Source of the DNA: Ningiella ruwaisensis
GTDB taxonomy: Bacteria; Pseudomonadota; Gammaproteobacteria; Enterobacterales; Alteromonadaceae
DNA length: 64,000 nt
NCBI RefSeq assembly: GCF_004798935.1
Contig: NZ_RAHT01000003.1
Location: 496,001 to 560,000, forward strand
Reading direction: 5' to 3'
Under the pieces are notes generated by a model. That model had not been told where the DNA came from. It ran no database searches and was given only the letters and a program-made list of their open reading frames with translations. How positions within the stretch are numbered: the first letter of the stretch is position 1; every line of letters starts with the position of its first letter. The position numbers were made by a program, and so were the translations under genes. Of the stretch, positions 1 through 8,537 are shown piece by piece.

Positions 1-378
1 GTCCGCTATCCTAACGGAATTGTACTTACCAACGATGAACAGCGAATGATAGTGGCTGCATCCGATAGGGAGAATGCTAGTTGGTATCAATACGATGTTG
101 CAGACGATGGAAGCCTGCTTAATAAACGGGTGTTTTATGATGTTTCTGACTTGGCTGGTAAACCGGGAGAACAAGGATTACCAGATGGGATGGTTGTTCA
201 CTCAAGCGGTCATATCTTTGCGACTGGTCCAGGTGGGGTATATCTATTCACGGAAGATGGTGAACTATTGGCTAAATACAGAACAGGAAAGGCGACCGCT
301 AATGTCACTCTGTCAGCAGATGAGAAACACCTGTACATGACTGCGCACGATCAATTAATGTCCATTGCCTTAAAGTAA
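1..378 (+). CDS. SMP-30/gluconolactonase-like protein, 3' part
   Basis: The reading frame is open from the first base of the window and ends at a TAA at 376-378, so only the C-terminal 125 or so residues are present and the true start lies upstream. The fragment carries a PNGIVLTNDE motif followed by VAASD, then LPDGMVV and a late LSADEKHLYMT strand. This repeated 'PNG...DE...' beta-propeller pattern is typical of the SMP-30/gluconolactonase/LRE family, which hydrolyses sugar lactones or related esters with a bound divalent metal. The substrate cannot be inferred from the fragment. It converges on the ompA-like gene, with a shared terminator between them. Confidence 0.75.
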   Translation, partial: VRYPNGIVLTNDEQRMIVAASDRENASWYQYDVADDGSLLNKRVFYDVSDLAGKPGEQGLPDGMVVHSSGHIFATGPGGVYLFTEDGELLAKYRTGKATANVTLSADEKHLYMTAHDQLMSIALK

Positions 379-390
379 ATGAAAAGCAAT

Positions 391-428
391 AAAAAACCGC
401 CGGACAATGAAATTGAGCGGCGGTTTTT
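391..428. terminator. Bidirectional rho-independent terminator
   Basis: An A-run plus CCGCCG (391-402) pairs with CGGCGG plus a T-run (418-428) around a loop of about 15 nt. It has A/T tails on both sides and lies between the convergent SMP-30-like and ompA-like genes, so it can serve both strands. Confidence 0.85.
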
Positions 429-446
429 GTTAATTAAATTACCCGA

Positions 447-1649
447 TTAACGAGTAACTTTTTCTTGTATTGTTGCTTCAACTTTCGCTTCAATACGACG
501 GTTCAAACGATGTGCTTCAGCGGTATTTTCTGTGAATTTTAATCGTGTTTCACCGTAGCCAATCGCACTTAGTCGGCTTGGATCAATACCGTATTCTTCT
601 ACCAGCATTTTAAGCGCTGCCTGAGCACGTTTTTCAGAAAGCATTTGATTGTATTCTGTTGTGCCCACCGCTGAAGTGTGACCTTCAATAACAGCGTTAG
701 TGTTAGGGTATTCACGCATAAACTCAACAAACTCTTTCACCATTTCAGTTTCATGGTCTTCAATTACGCTTGAGTTATTGGCGAACAAGATGTCCAGTTC
801 AACAAAGATTTCTTCTTCAGCGTAAAGCGTACAGCCTTTGTCATCGACCTGATCGGTACTTGGTGTGTCAGGGCATTCGTCGTTTGCATCAACCACTCCA
901 TCACCATCAGCGTCTTTAAATTCGCAACCACGCGCATCAACTTCAACACCAGCTGGTGTGCGCGGACATTGATCAAGACTATTAATAACGCCATCACCGT
1001 CAAGGTCAATATTACAGCCTGTGGCATCAACGGTTGCTCCTGGAGCGGTGTCTGGGCAACGATCAACGGCATCATAAACACCATCACCGTCTGTATCAGG
1101 CTGACTTCTTGGTGCACTTGAAGCACCAAAAACGTACGCAAGACCAAGTTTCAAACTAAACTCGTTGTAACCTTGACCAAAATCATAATACGTAGCCGCT
1201 TCGGTGATAACTCGCCAGTTTTCGCTCGTGTTCCAGTGCTTACCCACACCTAAGCTAGCCATACGATAGCTGTCTGTCAAAGACTGCTCACGCACACCAC
1301 CAAACAGGTAAGCAACATCATCTTCAAGGAAGTACATCATGTCAGCTCCAAGCATGGTGCCGTCGTCGGCAAGCGCACTTCGATTGTTGTCATCTTTATC
1401 AATTAACACGCGTGACAACTCGAAACGAATGGCCCAGGAGGGGTCAAATCTAAATCCAACTTCAGCACCAAAACCTCTACCGTCTTCTAGACCGCCTACA
1501 GGTTCAGGTTTTTCTGAGTCAGCATTATAATATTGCGCAAAACCACCAACCCAGCTTTCATACGCTGGCCCATCGGTAGATTCTTGAGCAATTGAGAGAT
1601 TGGATACACCTGCAGTCGCAAGTGCAACAGCTAGCGCTAATTTCTTCAT
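447..1649 (-). CDS. OmpA family outer-membrane protein with TSP3 calcium-binding repeats
   Basis: This 400-residue protein has three parts. A signal peptide of about 21 residues (MKKLALAVALATAGVS..., cleavage after SIA) precedes an OmpA-type beta-barrel region at about residues 30-175. Three thrombospondin type-3-like repeats follow at about 183-275; they are Asp-rich 'DxDGDGV' turns with paired cysteines and are known in this family to bind calcium. A C-terminal OmpA peptidoglycan-binding domain lies at about 285-395, with the EGHTSAVG and LSEKRAQAA motifs and a final RRIE. The usual role is anchoring the outer membrane to peptidoglycan. It is OprF-like rather than E. coli OmpA-like because of the TSP3 linker. 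It appears monocistronic, starting 91 bp upstream of the cheX-like stop. Confidence 0.92.
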   Translation of the reverse strand: MKKLALAVALATAGVSNLSIAQESTDGPAYESWVGGFAQYYNADSEKPEPVGGLEDGRGFGAEVGFRFDPSWAIRFELSRVLIDKDDNNRSALADDGTMLGADMMYFLEDDVAYLFGGVREQSLTDSYRMASLGVGKHWNTSENWRVITEAATYYDFGQGYNEFSLKLGLAYVFGASSAPRSQPDTDGDGVYDAVDRCPDTAPGATVDATGCNIDLDGDGVINSLDQCPRTPAGVEVDARGCEFKDADGDGVVDANDECPDTPSTDQVDDKGCTLYAEEEIFVELDILFANNSSVIEDHETEMVKEFVEFMREYPNTNAVIEGHTSAVGTTEYNQMLSEKRAQAALKMLVEEYGIDPSRLSAIGYGETRLKFTENTAEAHRLNRRIEAKVEATIQEKVTR

Positions 1650-1739
1650 GGTAATAACATCCTTTTTTTGCAGATTTATATTTTTGTGAATTTTAACTAA
1701 TTAAAAGCTTTATGAGCGCACAGGCGTTTGTCACTTTAA

Positions 1740-2204
1740 TCAGCCATCAAAGCATATTTCTAAGTATGCATTTCCCTGCGAGCTGGAAAACGGTAATATT
1801 ATTTTTGGCCCTTCTACTTTATGTTGAATCAGGTGTTCTACTCCTGAAACAATCACAGGCGTGGCCATTTCAAATTCATAACCCTGTTCAGATAAATGAC
1901 CTTTAGCGCTTCCACAGATCATGTTGGTGATTTCACCTACCATATCGCAGACGCTGTCATTTAGCTCTTGAACATCTTCTGCCAGCATATTTTTCATCAT
2001 GGCAAACGATAGGTCCTTTTCTAAACTTATTGCCATAGAGCCTCTAACCTGGGGGCCCACCATTCCAATTATACCAGATACTTCGCCACGCGATACAGCA
2101 TCTTTTTTCAGTGCTGGCTGCAACACATCTAAATCGATACTCGCCATCATCGCCATCACTTGCTTCATTGAGACGATGAACGGATTAATAAAAGCAACAT
2201 TCAT
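1740..2204 (-). CDS. CheX-like chemotaxis phosphatase domain protein
   Basis: The 154-residue protein begins MNVAFINPFIVSM, as in many stand-alone CheX-family proteins, and keeps the family's E-x-x-N catalytic helix (GEITNMICGSAK, Glu and Asn three apart, at about residues 91-101). CheX proteins dephosphorylate phospho-aspartate on CheY-type response regulators. No receiver or chemotaxis gene is nearby. Its ATG (2204-2202) touches the zur stop codon (2207-2205) with no spacer, so the pair is almost certainly co-transcribed and possibly translationally coupled. The target regulator is unknown. The fold assignment is firm; phosphatase activity is inferred from the conserved E/N pair. Confidence 0.8.
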   Translation of the reverse strand: MNVAFINPFIVSMKQVMAMMASIDLDVLQPALKKDAVSRGEVSGIIGMVGPQVRGSMAISLEKDLSFAMMKNMLAEDVQELNDSVCDMVGEITNMICGSAKGHLSEQGYEFEMATPVIVSGVEHLIQHKVEGPKIILPFSSSQGNAYLEICFDG

Positions 2205-2672
2205 TTAGGCGATTTTGTCTCGACAAAGTTTGCAGCGACCGTGAGCTTCGATGGTTTGGGTCATAATTTCAAAGGAATTTTGTTCCGCCTGAGCCTCAAG
2301 CGTCTCTTTAACACCTTGAGACTGTATTTCTTGTACGTCGCCGCAATCGTCGCAGATTAAAAACTGAACGGGATGTGAGCAACCAAAGTGATGACACGCC
2401 ATAAACGTGTTATTCGATTCAACTTTATGGACTAAGCCTAGTTCCAAAAAGAAGTCGAGTGCGCGATAAACTGTGGGAGGTTTAGCATTATCTTCAACCG
2501 CCTTTAATTTATCGAGCAAATCATAAGCGCCTATTGAAGAATCTTCCTTTAACAGGATCTCATAAACTCTCGCCCGCAAAGGAGTAAACCTTACGCCTTT
2601 TTGTTCACAATAATCTTTTGCTTTTTCAAAGATTCCTTGTTTTTCTTTAGAGAGTGCAACTGACAAGCTCAA
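2205..2672 (-). CDS. zur: Zur, Fur-family zinc-uptake repressor
   Basis: This 155-residue winged-helix regulator has the Fur-family pattern RFTPLRARVYEILL, then PPTVYRALDFFLELGLVHKVE as DNA-recognition helix and wing. The metal-binding parts are a HH-x-GCSHPV segment and two CxxC pairs (CDDC at about 112-115 and CKLC near the C-terminus) that hold structural zinc. The sequence resembles Zur more than Fur (YRALDFFLELGLVH, FMACHH), and the C-terminus lacks the poly-His tail of Fur. It would repress zinc-import genes when zinc is plentiful. It is first in a two-gene unit with the CheX-like gene and divergent from nudC. I did not identify a convincing Zur box in the 130-bp gap. Confidence 0.88.
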   Translation of the reverse strand: MSLSVALSKEKQGIFEKAKDYCEQKGVRFTPLRARVYEILLKEDSSIGAYDLLDKLKAVEDNAKPPTVYRALDFFLELGLVHKVESNNTFMACHHFGCSHPVQFLICDDCGDVQEIQSQGVKETLEAQAEQNSFEIMTQTIEAHGRCKLCRDKIA

Positions 2673-2802
2673 GCATCCTGTTAAAGTACAAATTTAGTTC
2701 CCTGAAGTATACCATCGCTTCATTTGTGAACAAGACGCAAAACGCGTAAAGTGCGCACAGCTATTTATAAATGGCTTTTTTCTGGCAGTTTAAGAGTGTG
2801 TT

Positions 2803-3603
2803 ATGCAAAAAACTTTGTTTGTTTTTTCTGAAAATCACTGGCTCGTTCCGGCGAATTTGAATTTTCAAAATCTTTTTAATGCGTTAAAACCTGATGAATT
2901 TACAGACATCGACGCAAGCGACAGCGATCATATTGCCTTTGAAAAAGACAATGGCTTTCATCATCATTTTGTTGACTTGCACAATAATCCGGTGGACAGC
3001 GCGAAATATGTAAAAACATCTATTCGTGAGGCGCTATACCTAATAGACGAAGCGAACTTCAAATATCTTGCAAAAGCCTGGCAGTACGCACAATTTTTAA
3101 GACATCATCAGTTTTGCGGCCAGTGCGGTGCGCGGATGCAGCAAGTTCAATGGGAAATGGCGATGCATTGTCATAAGTGTCATCACCGTGTATATCCAAG
3201 AGTCTCTCCCTGCATAATTGTTGCTGTACGTCGCGATAATAAAATCCTGTTAGCACAAGGCGTTCGTCATCAAAGCACAGGCTTTTTTTCTACCTTGGCG
3301 GGATTTGTCGAAAGCGGTGAATCATTGGAGCACGCTGTGCATCGCGAAATTAAGGAAGAAGTGGGTATCGAGGTAAAAAACCTAGAGTACTTTGGCAGTC
3401 AGGCATGGCCGTTTCCACATTCGCTAATGGTTGGCTTTTTAGCAGAATACGCAGGGGGTGAGCTGGTGCTTGAAGAAAAAGAAATACTTGCTGCCGATTA
3501 TTTCGATATTGACGCCTTACCAAAGGTGCCGCCAAAACTTTCCATCGCAGGGCGCCTGATTGAAGAAACTGTCAAAAGAATCGAGAAAATGCATCAAAAT
3601 TGA
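2803..3603 (+). CDS. nudC: NudC, NAD(H) pyrophosphatase / NAD-RNA decapping Nudix hydrolase
   Basis: The 266-residue enzyme has a four-cysteine zinc ribbon (CGQC at about 104-107 and CHKC at about 122-125) followed by a complete Nudix box (GFVESGESLEHA..REIKEEVGI, about 166-188). It cleaves NADH to NMNH plus AMP and, in E. coli, removes NAD caps from RNA. The family signature SQPWPFPxS reads SQAWPFPHS here, with Ala for the first Pro. The ATG at 2803 is preceded by AAGAG. It lies 62 bp upstream of hemE in the same direction. Confidence 0.93.
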   Translation: MQKTLFVFSENHWLVPANLNFQNLFNALKPDEFTDIDASDSDHIAFEKDNGFHHHFVDLHNNPVDSAKYVKTSIREALYLIDEANFKYLAKAWQYAQFLRHHQFCGQCGARMQQVQWEMAMHCHKCHHRVYPRVSPCIIVAVRRDNKILLAQGVRHQSTGFFSTLAGFVESGESLEHAVHREIKEEVGIEVKNLEYFGSQAWPFPHSLMVGFLAEYAGGELVLEEKEILAADYFDIDALPKVPPKLSIAGRLIEETVKRIEKMHQN

Positions 3604-3665
3604 CGTATCCTTTGCGAAATTTCCCAAATGCCCAACTTTTAGAAAGTAAAATATTCGAGTATTAA

Positions 3666-4730
3666 ATGAAGCCATTGAAAAACGACCGTTATTTACGCGC
3701 CCTTTTAAAACAACCAGTTGATGTCACCCCTGTTTGGATGATGAGACAAGCCGGGCGATATTTGCCAGAGTATAAAGCCACAAGAGCCCAAGCGGGTGAT
3801 TTTATGGCGCTTTGCACTAATCCCGAGCTGGCCTGCGAAGTAACACTCCAACCTTTACGTCGTTTCAAGCTGGACGCTGCCATTTTGTTTTCAGATATTC
3901 TTACTATTCCTGATGCCATGGGCTTAGGTCTATACTTTGAAACGGGAGAAGGGCCCAAGTTTCAACACCCTGTTGCTTCTCATCGGGATGTAGAGAATTT
4001 ACCTATTCCCGATCCTGAACTTGGCTTGGGTTATGTGATGGATGCAGTTCGCACCATTCGTAAAAACCTTGAGGGCGAAGTGCCCCTAATCGGCTTTTCA
4101 GGCAGTCCCTGGACCTTGGCCACCTACATGGTAGAAGGGGGCTCAAGCAAAGCCTTCACCAAAATCAAAAAAATGGCCTTTGCAGAGCCTAAAACGCTGC
4201 ATCTGTTGCTTGATAAACTGGCAGATTCCGTCATCCTCTATCTCAACGCGCAAATCGCTGCTGGCGCGCAGTCCGTTATGATTTTTGATACTTGGGGCGG
4301 TGTGCTTTGTCCTCGTGACTATAAATTATTTTCGTTGCAGTATATGGAAAAAATTGTTGCTGGCCTGACGCGTGAATATGAAGGAGCGCGCATCCCCGTT
4401 ACTTTATTTACAAAAAACGGGGGAATGTGGCTTGAATCGATTGCGGCAACCGGTTGTGATGCTGTAGGACTGGATTGGACCATTGATATTGCCGATGCAA
4501 AAGCACGAGTCGGCGATAAGGTTGCGCTTCAAGGCAACATGGATCCCAGCATTCTATACGCGCCTAAAGAACGTATTGAACAAGAAGTTGCCGATATACT
4601 GGCAGGCTTTGGTGAAGGTGAAGGGCATGTGTTTAATTTAGGCCATGGCATTCACCTTGATGTGCCCCCTGAGCACGCAGGATATTTTGTTGAGGCGGTT
4701 CATAAGCTTTCAAAACCCTATCATAAATAA
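3666..4730 (+). CDS. hemE: HemE, uroporphyrinogen decarboxylase
   Basis: A full-length 354-residue enzyme that decarboxylates the four acetate side chains of uroporphyrinogen III to give coproporphyrinogen III in haem synthesis. Diagnostic motifs are [15 protein letters not shown] at about residues 21-35 (substrate-binding arginines), [13 protein letters not shown] at about 141-153, and a C-terminal [15 protein letters not shown]. The start matches the family's usual N-terminus. hemH, for the final haem step, lies elsewhere in this window (25949). Confidence 0.97.
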   Translation: MKPLKNDRYLRALLKQPVDVTPVWMMRQAGRYLPEYKATRAQAGDFMALCTNPELACEVTLQPLRRFKLDAAILFSDILTIPDAMGLGLYFETGEGPKFQHPVASHRDVENLPIPDPELGLGYVMDAVRTIRKNLEGEVPLIGFSGSPWTLATYMVEGGSSKAFTKIKKMAFAEPKTLHLLLDKLADSVILYLNAQIAAGAQSVMIFDTWGGVLCPRDYKLFSLQYMEKIVAGLTREYEGARIPVTLFTKNGGMWLESIAATGCDAVGLDWTIDIADAKARVGDKVALQGNMDPSILYAPKERIEQEVADILAGFGEGEGHVFNLGHGIHLDVPPEHAGYFVEAVHKLSKPYHK

Positions 4731-4741
4731 GTTCGCCACAT

Positions 4742-4774
4742 TAAATAAAAAGACCAGTGTAATCTATGCACTGG
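4742..4774 (-). terminator. Terminator of the minus-strand exported-protein gene
   Basis: Read on the minus strand, CCAGTG (4774-4769) and CACTGG (4759-4754) form a 6-bp stem with a 9-nt loop, followed by TCTTTTTATTTAA. The T-rich tail exists only on the minus strand, so it most likely ends the 4830-5903 transcript rather than hemE. Confidence 0.55.
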
Positions 4775-4829
4775 CCGTATTACATGTTGTAAAGCGATAA
4801 AATTTGTTGCCCTTACTAAGCGCTCTTTT

Positions 4830-5903
4830 TTAGCAACTCTGGTAAGTTACGTAGGTGTCTTGTTTTTGATAGACTGTTCTGACCGTTTCCGAGCCATCGG
4901 GATGGCGAATAATGATTACGGCAACCGCTACATAACTACTATTTTTAAAGTTTGCTGGTTCACATCTTACAGGCACGAAACTACCTCCAGCAACCAACTT
5001 CGCTTCAATTAAACTCCCGTGTTGAGAGACGCCTGTTTGTTTTGCGTCAGCAAATGTACGGCCTTCAGATGTAATTGATGCGTCTTCATTTAATACTACA
5101 CTTACCGCACCTTCATCTACCTCTACATTTAATGCTAATACCGAACCATCAGCAAAATTCATAACCACATTGAACGAAGCTAGTTCGTTTAAATTTGTCA
5201 AATCTATGTCAAGCGGTACTACTATATCTATGACCGACTCAAGTTTAGTTAAAGATGAGATCAATCCGAAAAATGTAGCATTGTCTTGAACACCTTCTCT
5301 TATGTCTCGAACCAGATCACCTGCGCAATTTCTTTCTGTTTCTCGATAATCAAGCGCGGTCAAACAAGTGCTTGCGGAACGAGGCACAATTGAGCTGCGT
5401 TCACCATGGGCGTTGGTCATCGTTCCGGTTGAACTAATGCTTAAATTATACATTTTCTGAACGTCGTTTCTAAGTCGAGCAACATTGGCAAACTCTTCAG
5501 TGACGTCACGCTCTGCATCACTGGGTTCAATTTCTCTCGCCGATTTACTTCCTGGAAGAATCAGGCTGCCGAAGGAATTATATACGTTTGGCGAAATTGT
5601 AATTTCATATTTTATGGTTTGCTCGTTATCAACATCAAAAAAGGTAAAGTAATCACGCCTTGTCTGAACATCGAAATCTCCACCAATACATGTGGGTCCA
5701 TGGTCGCAGCTTGAATATTCACTATGGATGGCGCTGGCAGCCAGGGCTTTATTTTTGAAGTTTTGCGGGCAAGGGCTAAAAGCATTTCCAAGCTTACTTG
5801 AACATACCTCAGCTCTTTCATCACCAAGAATGCTTGCGCTACTATCAAACGCAAACGAAAAAGTAAAAAGAAACGCTGCAGTCAAAATTAATCTTAATTC
5901 CAT
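4830..5903 (-). CDS. Exported protein of unknown function, cysteine-containing
   Basis: I do not recognise a family. The frame is open to 5984, but the best start is the ATG at 5903. It is preceded by AGGA at a normal distance and gives a clean signal peptide (MELRLILTAAFLFTFSFAF, cleavage near SSA). The mature protein of about 335 residues has cysteine pairs near the N-terminus (EVCSSK, SPCPQN, SSCDHGPTC), two in the middle (STCLTA, RNCAGD) and two near the C-terminus, suggesting disulphides in the periplasm or outside the cell. There are beta-rich segments and no membrane segment after the signal. Upstream on its strand lies TTGACA followed by a G12 run (C12 on plus). It is divergent from a lipoprotein gene and may be lineage-restricted. 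Confidence 0.7.
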   Translation of the reverse strand: MELRLILTAAFLFTFSFAFDSSASILGDERAEVCSSKLGNAFSPCPQNFKNKALAASAIHSEYSSCDHGPTCIGGDFDVQTRRDYFTFFDVDNEQTIKYEITISPNVYNSFGSLILPGSKSAREIEPSDAERDVTEEFANVARLRNDVQKMYNLSISSTGTMTNAHGERSSIVPRSASTCLTALDYRETERNCAGDLVRDIREGVQDNATFFGLISSLTKLESVIDIVVPLDIDLTNLNELASFNVVMNFADGSVLALNVEVDEGAVSVVLNEDASITSEGRTFADAKQTGVSQHGSLIEAKLVAGGSFVPVRCEPANFKNSSYVAVAVIIIRHPDGSETVRTVYQKQDTYVTYQSC

Positions 5904-6020
5904 ATTAAATATCCTATCTTTATTTTTACAAATAACAACTTGTGTTGAAGTCCTTGCAACGGAATTATTGTTTTCAACAATCACTTACTTAATTCGACTT
6001 CAACGTAAATACGCTATCAA

Positions 6021-6032
6021 CCCCCCCCCCCC
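6021..6032. repeat. C12 homopolymer tract (G12 on minus strand)
   Basis: Twelve consecutive C residues lie between two divergent envelope-protein genes. On the minus strand, TTGACA (6044-6039), then six bases, then G12 gives an 18-nt stretch before TTGATA. The tract therefore sits where a sigma-70 spacer would be for the gene starting at 5903. Confidence 0.9.
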
Positions 6033-6085
6033 TCAAATTGTCAATTAGTGGCACTTAGCGGTAATTAGCTTTAGTTTGAATTTGT

Positions 6086-6100
6086 GCAATCAATGATTGC
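6086..6100. promoter_or_regulatory. Perfect 15-bp dyad, possible operator
   Basis: GCAATCA and TGATTGC are separated by one A, giving a perfect palindrome between the divergent genes at 5903 and 6172. Its size and place suit a regulator-binding site, but no known operator consensus was recognised. Confidence 0.35.
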
Positions 6101-6171
6101 CGTGTATTTCTGAAACTAAAATCATAAGCTTGAGCGACATCTAACTATCGTTACCGAATATCGAGCTTTTC

Positions 6172-7278
6172 ATGCATACTTTTAAGAATCTTTACCCGCG
6201 CGTCTCGTTATCTAATAAAATGCTTGTTGGGACTATGCTAATAATTTCAACTGGTCTGTATGGCTGTAGCGGAAGTGATTCAGAGACAGAAGTAGTTCCT
6301 CCTGAAGAATCAAGTCCTCCCCCACCTGCGCCTCCACCCGATCCGCCGCCCTCTCCTGCGCCAACAAGTTCACGCTTGAAAAACATAGAATATGATTTTG
6401 ACAATAACGGCGTGTTTGAAGGCTTACTTACTCTGGAATACGACGACTCAGGCCGCATTGCAGGGGCTATTTATACTTACACCGATGATGGTACAGAGGA
6501 TGCGAAATTTGAATCATTTTCTCTAGCGTCTTTCACTCCTGGTGATGAGTCAACTGAACATGAAGAGTTTTACGAAGTTGATGATGAAAACAGAGTAACA
6601 GAATACCGAATCGTATCTGAAGGCGGGAATCCTGTTTCTGTTTTTGCCGCAAGCTATTCTGCTGATTTTATTTTAGATAGTGCGGATACCTCTTTCAGCA
6701 ACACTGGCATCTCGCCTGCGATCGTACTCAATTTGAGCACCAGTTTTGATTATACTTCAGGCAGGCTTGATGGATGGGAACAAACCGATAATGCCGATGG
6801 GACAGTTTTCGATAGTCTTTCTTTTACCTATTTAGCTGATGGACGGCTAGGTTCGATGCTTAACGGTGATGGAGATATTACTGAACTAAGCTGGACGGGT
6901 GAAAACAGGATCGCAAAACAGGAGACAACATCGGATGATGGTGAATTCCTGGGCATGGTCGAATATCGCTATGAAGAGGGACTTTTGGTTCAGGAAGCGC
7001 ACGAAATTATTCCTTTACCAGGCAGGACTTTTACGCGCTACGACTTTATTTATACCTATGATGATACAGACAGAATAGCTCAACAAAACGTTGACTTGGG
7101 AGCAGATGGGAGTATCGAAGCAGTCGTGCTATTTGAGATGGAAGAAGCGCCCTGTGTACAAATGGTTTTTTGGATTAATAATCTGATTGACCCTTTTTTA
7201 GCTTTTGACGCAGAAAAAAGCCTACTGATGCCGGCTTCTGGTTGGGGCTTGCCCAGAAGTTGTCATATTGAGCAATAA
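6172..7278 (+). CDS. Lipoprotein with proline-rich linker and YD-like repeats
   Basis: The 368-residue protein has a lipoprotein signal ending in STGLYGCSGS, with the lipidated Cys at about residue 32. A Glu/Pro-rich linker with PPPP runs follows at about 41-65, then a beta-rich body. The body repeats a loose pattern of a Tyr/Phe-Asp pair, 'DDSGR' or 'DDTDRIA', and an aromatic strand, as in YD/RHS-type repeat proteins. The sequence DFDNNGVFEG resembles a calcium-binding loop. A later in-frame ATG at 6220 would leave a shorter signal peptide. No enzymatic motif is visible. It is probably outer-membrane anchored with the linker spanning toward the periplasm or surface. It is divergent from the exported protein at 4830-5903 and convergent with queG. 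Confidence 0.65.
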   Translation: MHTFKNLYPRVSLSNKMLVGTMLIISTGLYGCSGSDSETEVVPPEESSPPPPAPPPDPPPSPAPTSSRLKNIEYDFDNNGVFEGLLTLEYDDSGRIAGAIYTYTDDGTEDAKFESFSLASFTPGDESTEHEEFYEVDDENRVTEYRIVSEGGNPVSVFAASYSADFILDSADTSFSNTGISPAIVLNLSTSFDYTSGRLDGWEQTDNADGTVFDSLSFTYLADGRLGSMLNGDGDITELSWTGENRIAKQETTSDDGEFLGMVEYRYEEGLLVQEAHEIIPLPGRTFTRYDFIYTYDDTDRIAQQNVDLGADGSIEAVVLFEMEEAPCVQMVFWINNLIDPFLAFDAEKSLLMPASGWGLPRSCHIEQ

Positions 7279-7356
7279 ACCGGTATTAGGCAGAATTTAC
7301 TTCATGGCTTGTTAAGCGAAGGGTAAGCACAACAACAATGACTTTTGCAGAAAATG

Positions 7357-8505
7357 TTAAGCATTTGCATTATTGGCTTTTTTTATAATTCTTACCAAGC
7401 GTGCCTGTTGGCGCGTAAGCAGATTTGGTTGAATTGACGGGCTCTGCTTTTTTTTCTGGCGGGAAAGAGCCCAGGCAAAGTGCTCAGTTAATGTGGCATC
7501 GTCCGTTTCGTCCAAACGCTTTAGAAGAAGTGAAATAATCTTCTCGCTGTAAGGTGCGTTACCCAATGCAACGGAAAGATTCCTGAGCCATTTTTTATAG
7601 CCAATGCGACGAATAGGGCTGCCTTCTGTTTCTTTTAAAAATTGCGCTTCAGTCCATGAAAATAATTCAATCAGACTGGCGCCTTCAAGCGCCGATCTTG
7701 GCGTGAAGTCATCTTCTTCCGTATAGGGGGCGTATCGATTGTAAGGACACACTAACTGACAATCATCGCAGCCGTAAATACGATTCCCCATTGCTTCTCT
7801 GAATTGCTCATCAATTGGGCCATCATGCTCGATAGTGAGATAAGAGATGCAGCGTTTTGCGTCAATCTGATAGGGAGCAACAATAGCATCTGTAGGACAT
7901 ATCGAAATACAGGCAGTGCACGAACCACAGCCTTTTGTTTCAATTGGCGAATCAACAGGCAAGGGAATGTTGACAAAAAGCTCTCCTAAAAAAAACCAGG
8001 AGCCGTCCTTATCATCTATGGTAAGTGTATGCTTGCCTGTCCAGCCAATTCCGGCTTTTTCAGCCACAGCATGTTCCAATACAGGGGCTGAATCCACAAA
8101 AGGACGGTAATTTAAATTTTCGCAATAGAACTTAATTTTCTCAGCAAGTTGCTTGAGGCGTTTACGCATCACTTTATGATAGTCTCGACCAAGGGCATAT
8201 CGCGAGATGTAGGCGGTGTTAGGGTCGCCTAAGTCCTTCGCAAAATCAGGTTTTTTGGGCAGATAATTCATTCTCACACTAATAATCCGAAGTGTGCCTG
8301 GCAGGAGCAAATCGGGCGATAAGCGTTTGTCCATATTACGTTCAAAAAAAGACATACTGCCGTGATAGTCGTTTTCAAGCCAGTTTTTCAAGGCTTGTTC
8401 GTGTTGACTCACGTCAATATCAGCGATGCCAATGCCCTGAAAGCCTAGCGATTTAGCCCAAGCCTTGATATTGTTTGCTAATTGTACGTAATCTATTGAC
8501 TGCAT
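7357..8505 (-). CDS. queG: QueG, epoxyqueuosine reductase
   Basis: This cobalamin-dependent iron-sulphur enzyme performs the last step of queuosine synthesis in tRNA, reducing epoxyqueuosine. The 382-residue form shows LPGTLRIISVRMNYLP, YALGRDYHKV and DSAPVLEHAVAEKAG in the N-terminal half. Two ferredoxin-type clusters follow (CGSCTACISICP at about 193-204 and CDDCQLVCP at about 247-255), then a C-terminal HEAT-like region. The frame extends to a GTG at 8520, but ATG 8505 matches the usual N-terminus (QLANNIKAWAKSLGF follows). It is divergent from nnr, with about 32 bp between starts, as in the E. coli arrangement. Confidence 0.94.
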   Translation of the reverse strand: MQSIDYVQLANNIKAWAKSLGFQGIGIADIDVSQHEQALKNWLENDYHGSMSFFERNMDKRLSPDLLLPGTLRIISVRMNYLPKKPDFAKDLGDPNTAYISRYALGRDYHKVMRKRLKQLAEKIKFYCENLNYRPFVDSAPVLEHAVAEKAGIGWTGKHTLTIDDKDGSWFFLGELFVNIPLPVDSPIETKGCGSCTACISICPTDAIVAPYQIDAKRCISYLTIEHDGPIDEQFREAMGNRIYGCDDCQLVCPYNRYAPYTEEDDFTPRSALEGASLIELFSWTEAQFLKETEGSPIRRIGYKKWLRNLSVALGNAPYSEKIISLLLKRLDETDDATLTEHFAWALSRQKKKQSPSIQPNLLTRQQARLVRIIKKANNANA

Positions 8506-8537
8506 TGGCTTTAAGCTCACAAAAGGAAAATTATTTC

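Noticed and set aside
2673-2802. Zur operator between zur and nudC
   Set aside because: A loose GAAG...CTTC dyad exists near 2704-2721, but it does not match the Zur consensus well enough to claim.
5904-5984. N-terminal extension of the exported protein (start at 5984)
   Set aside because: It would put 27 polar residues before a clean signal peptide, and the ATG at 5903 has AGGA at good spacing.
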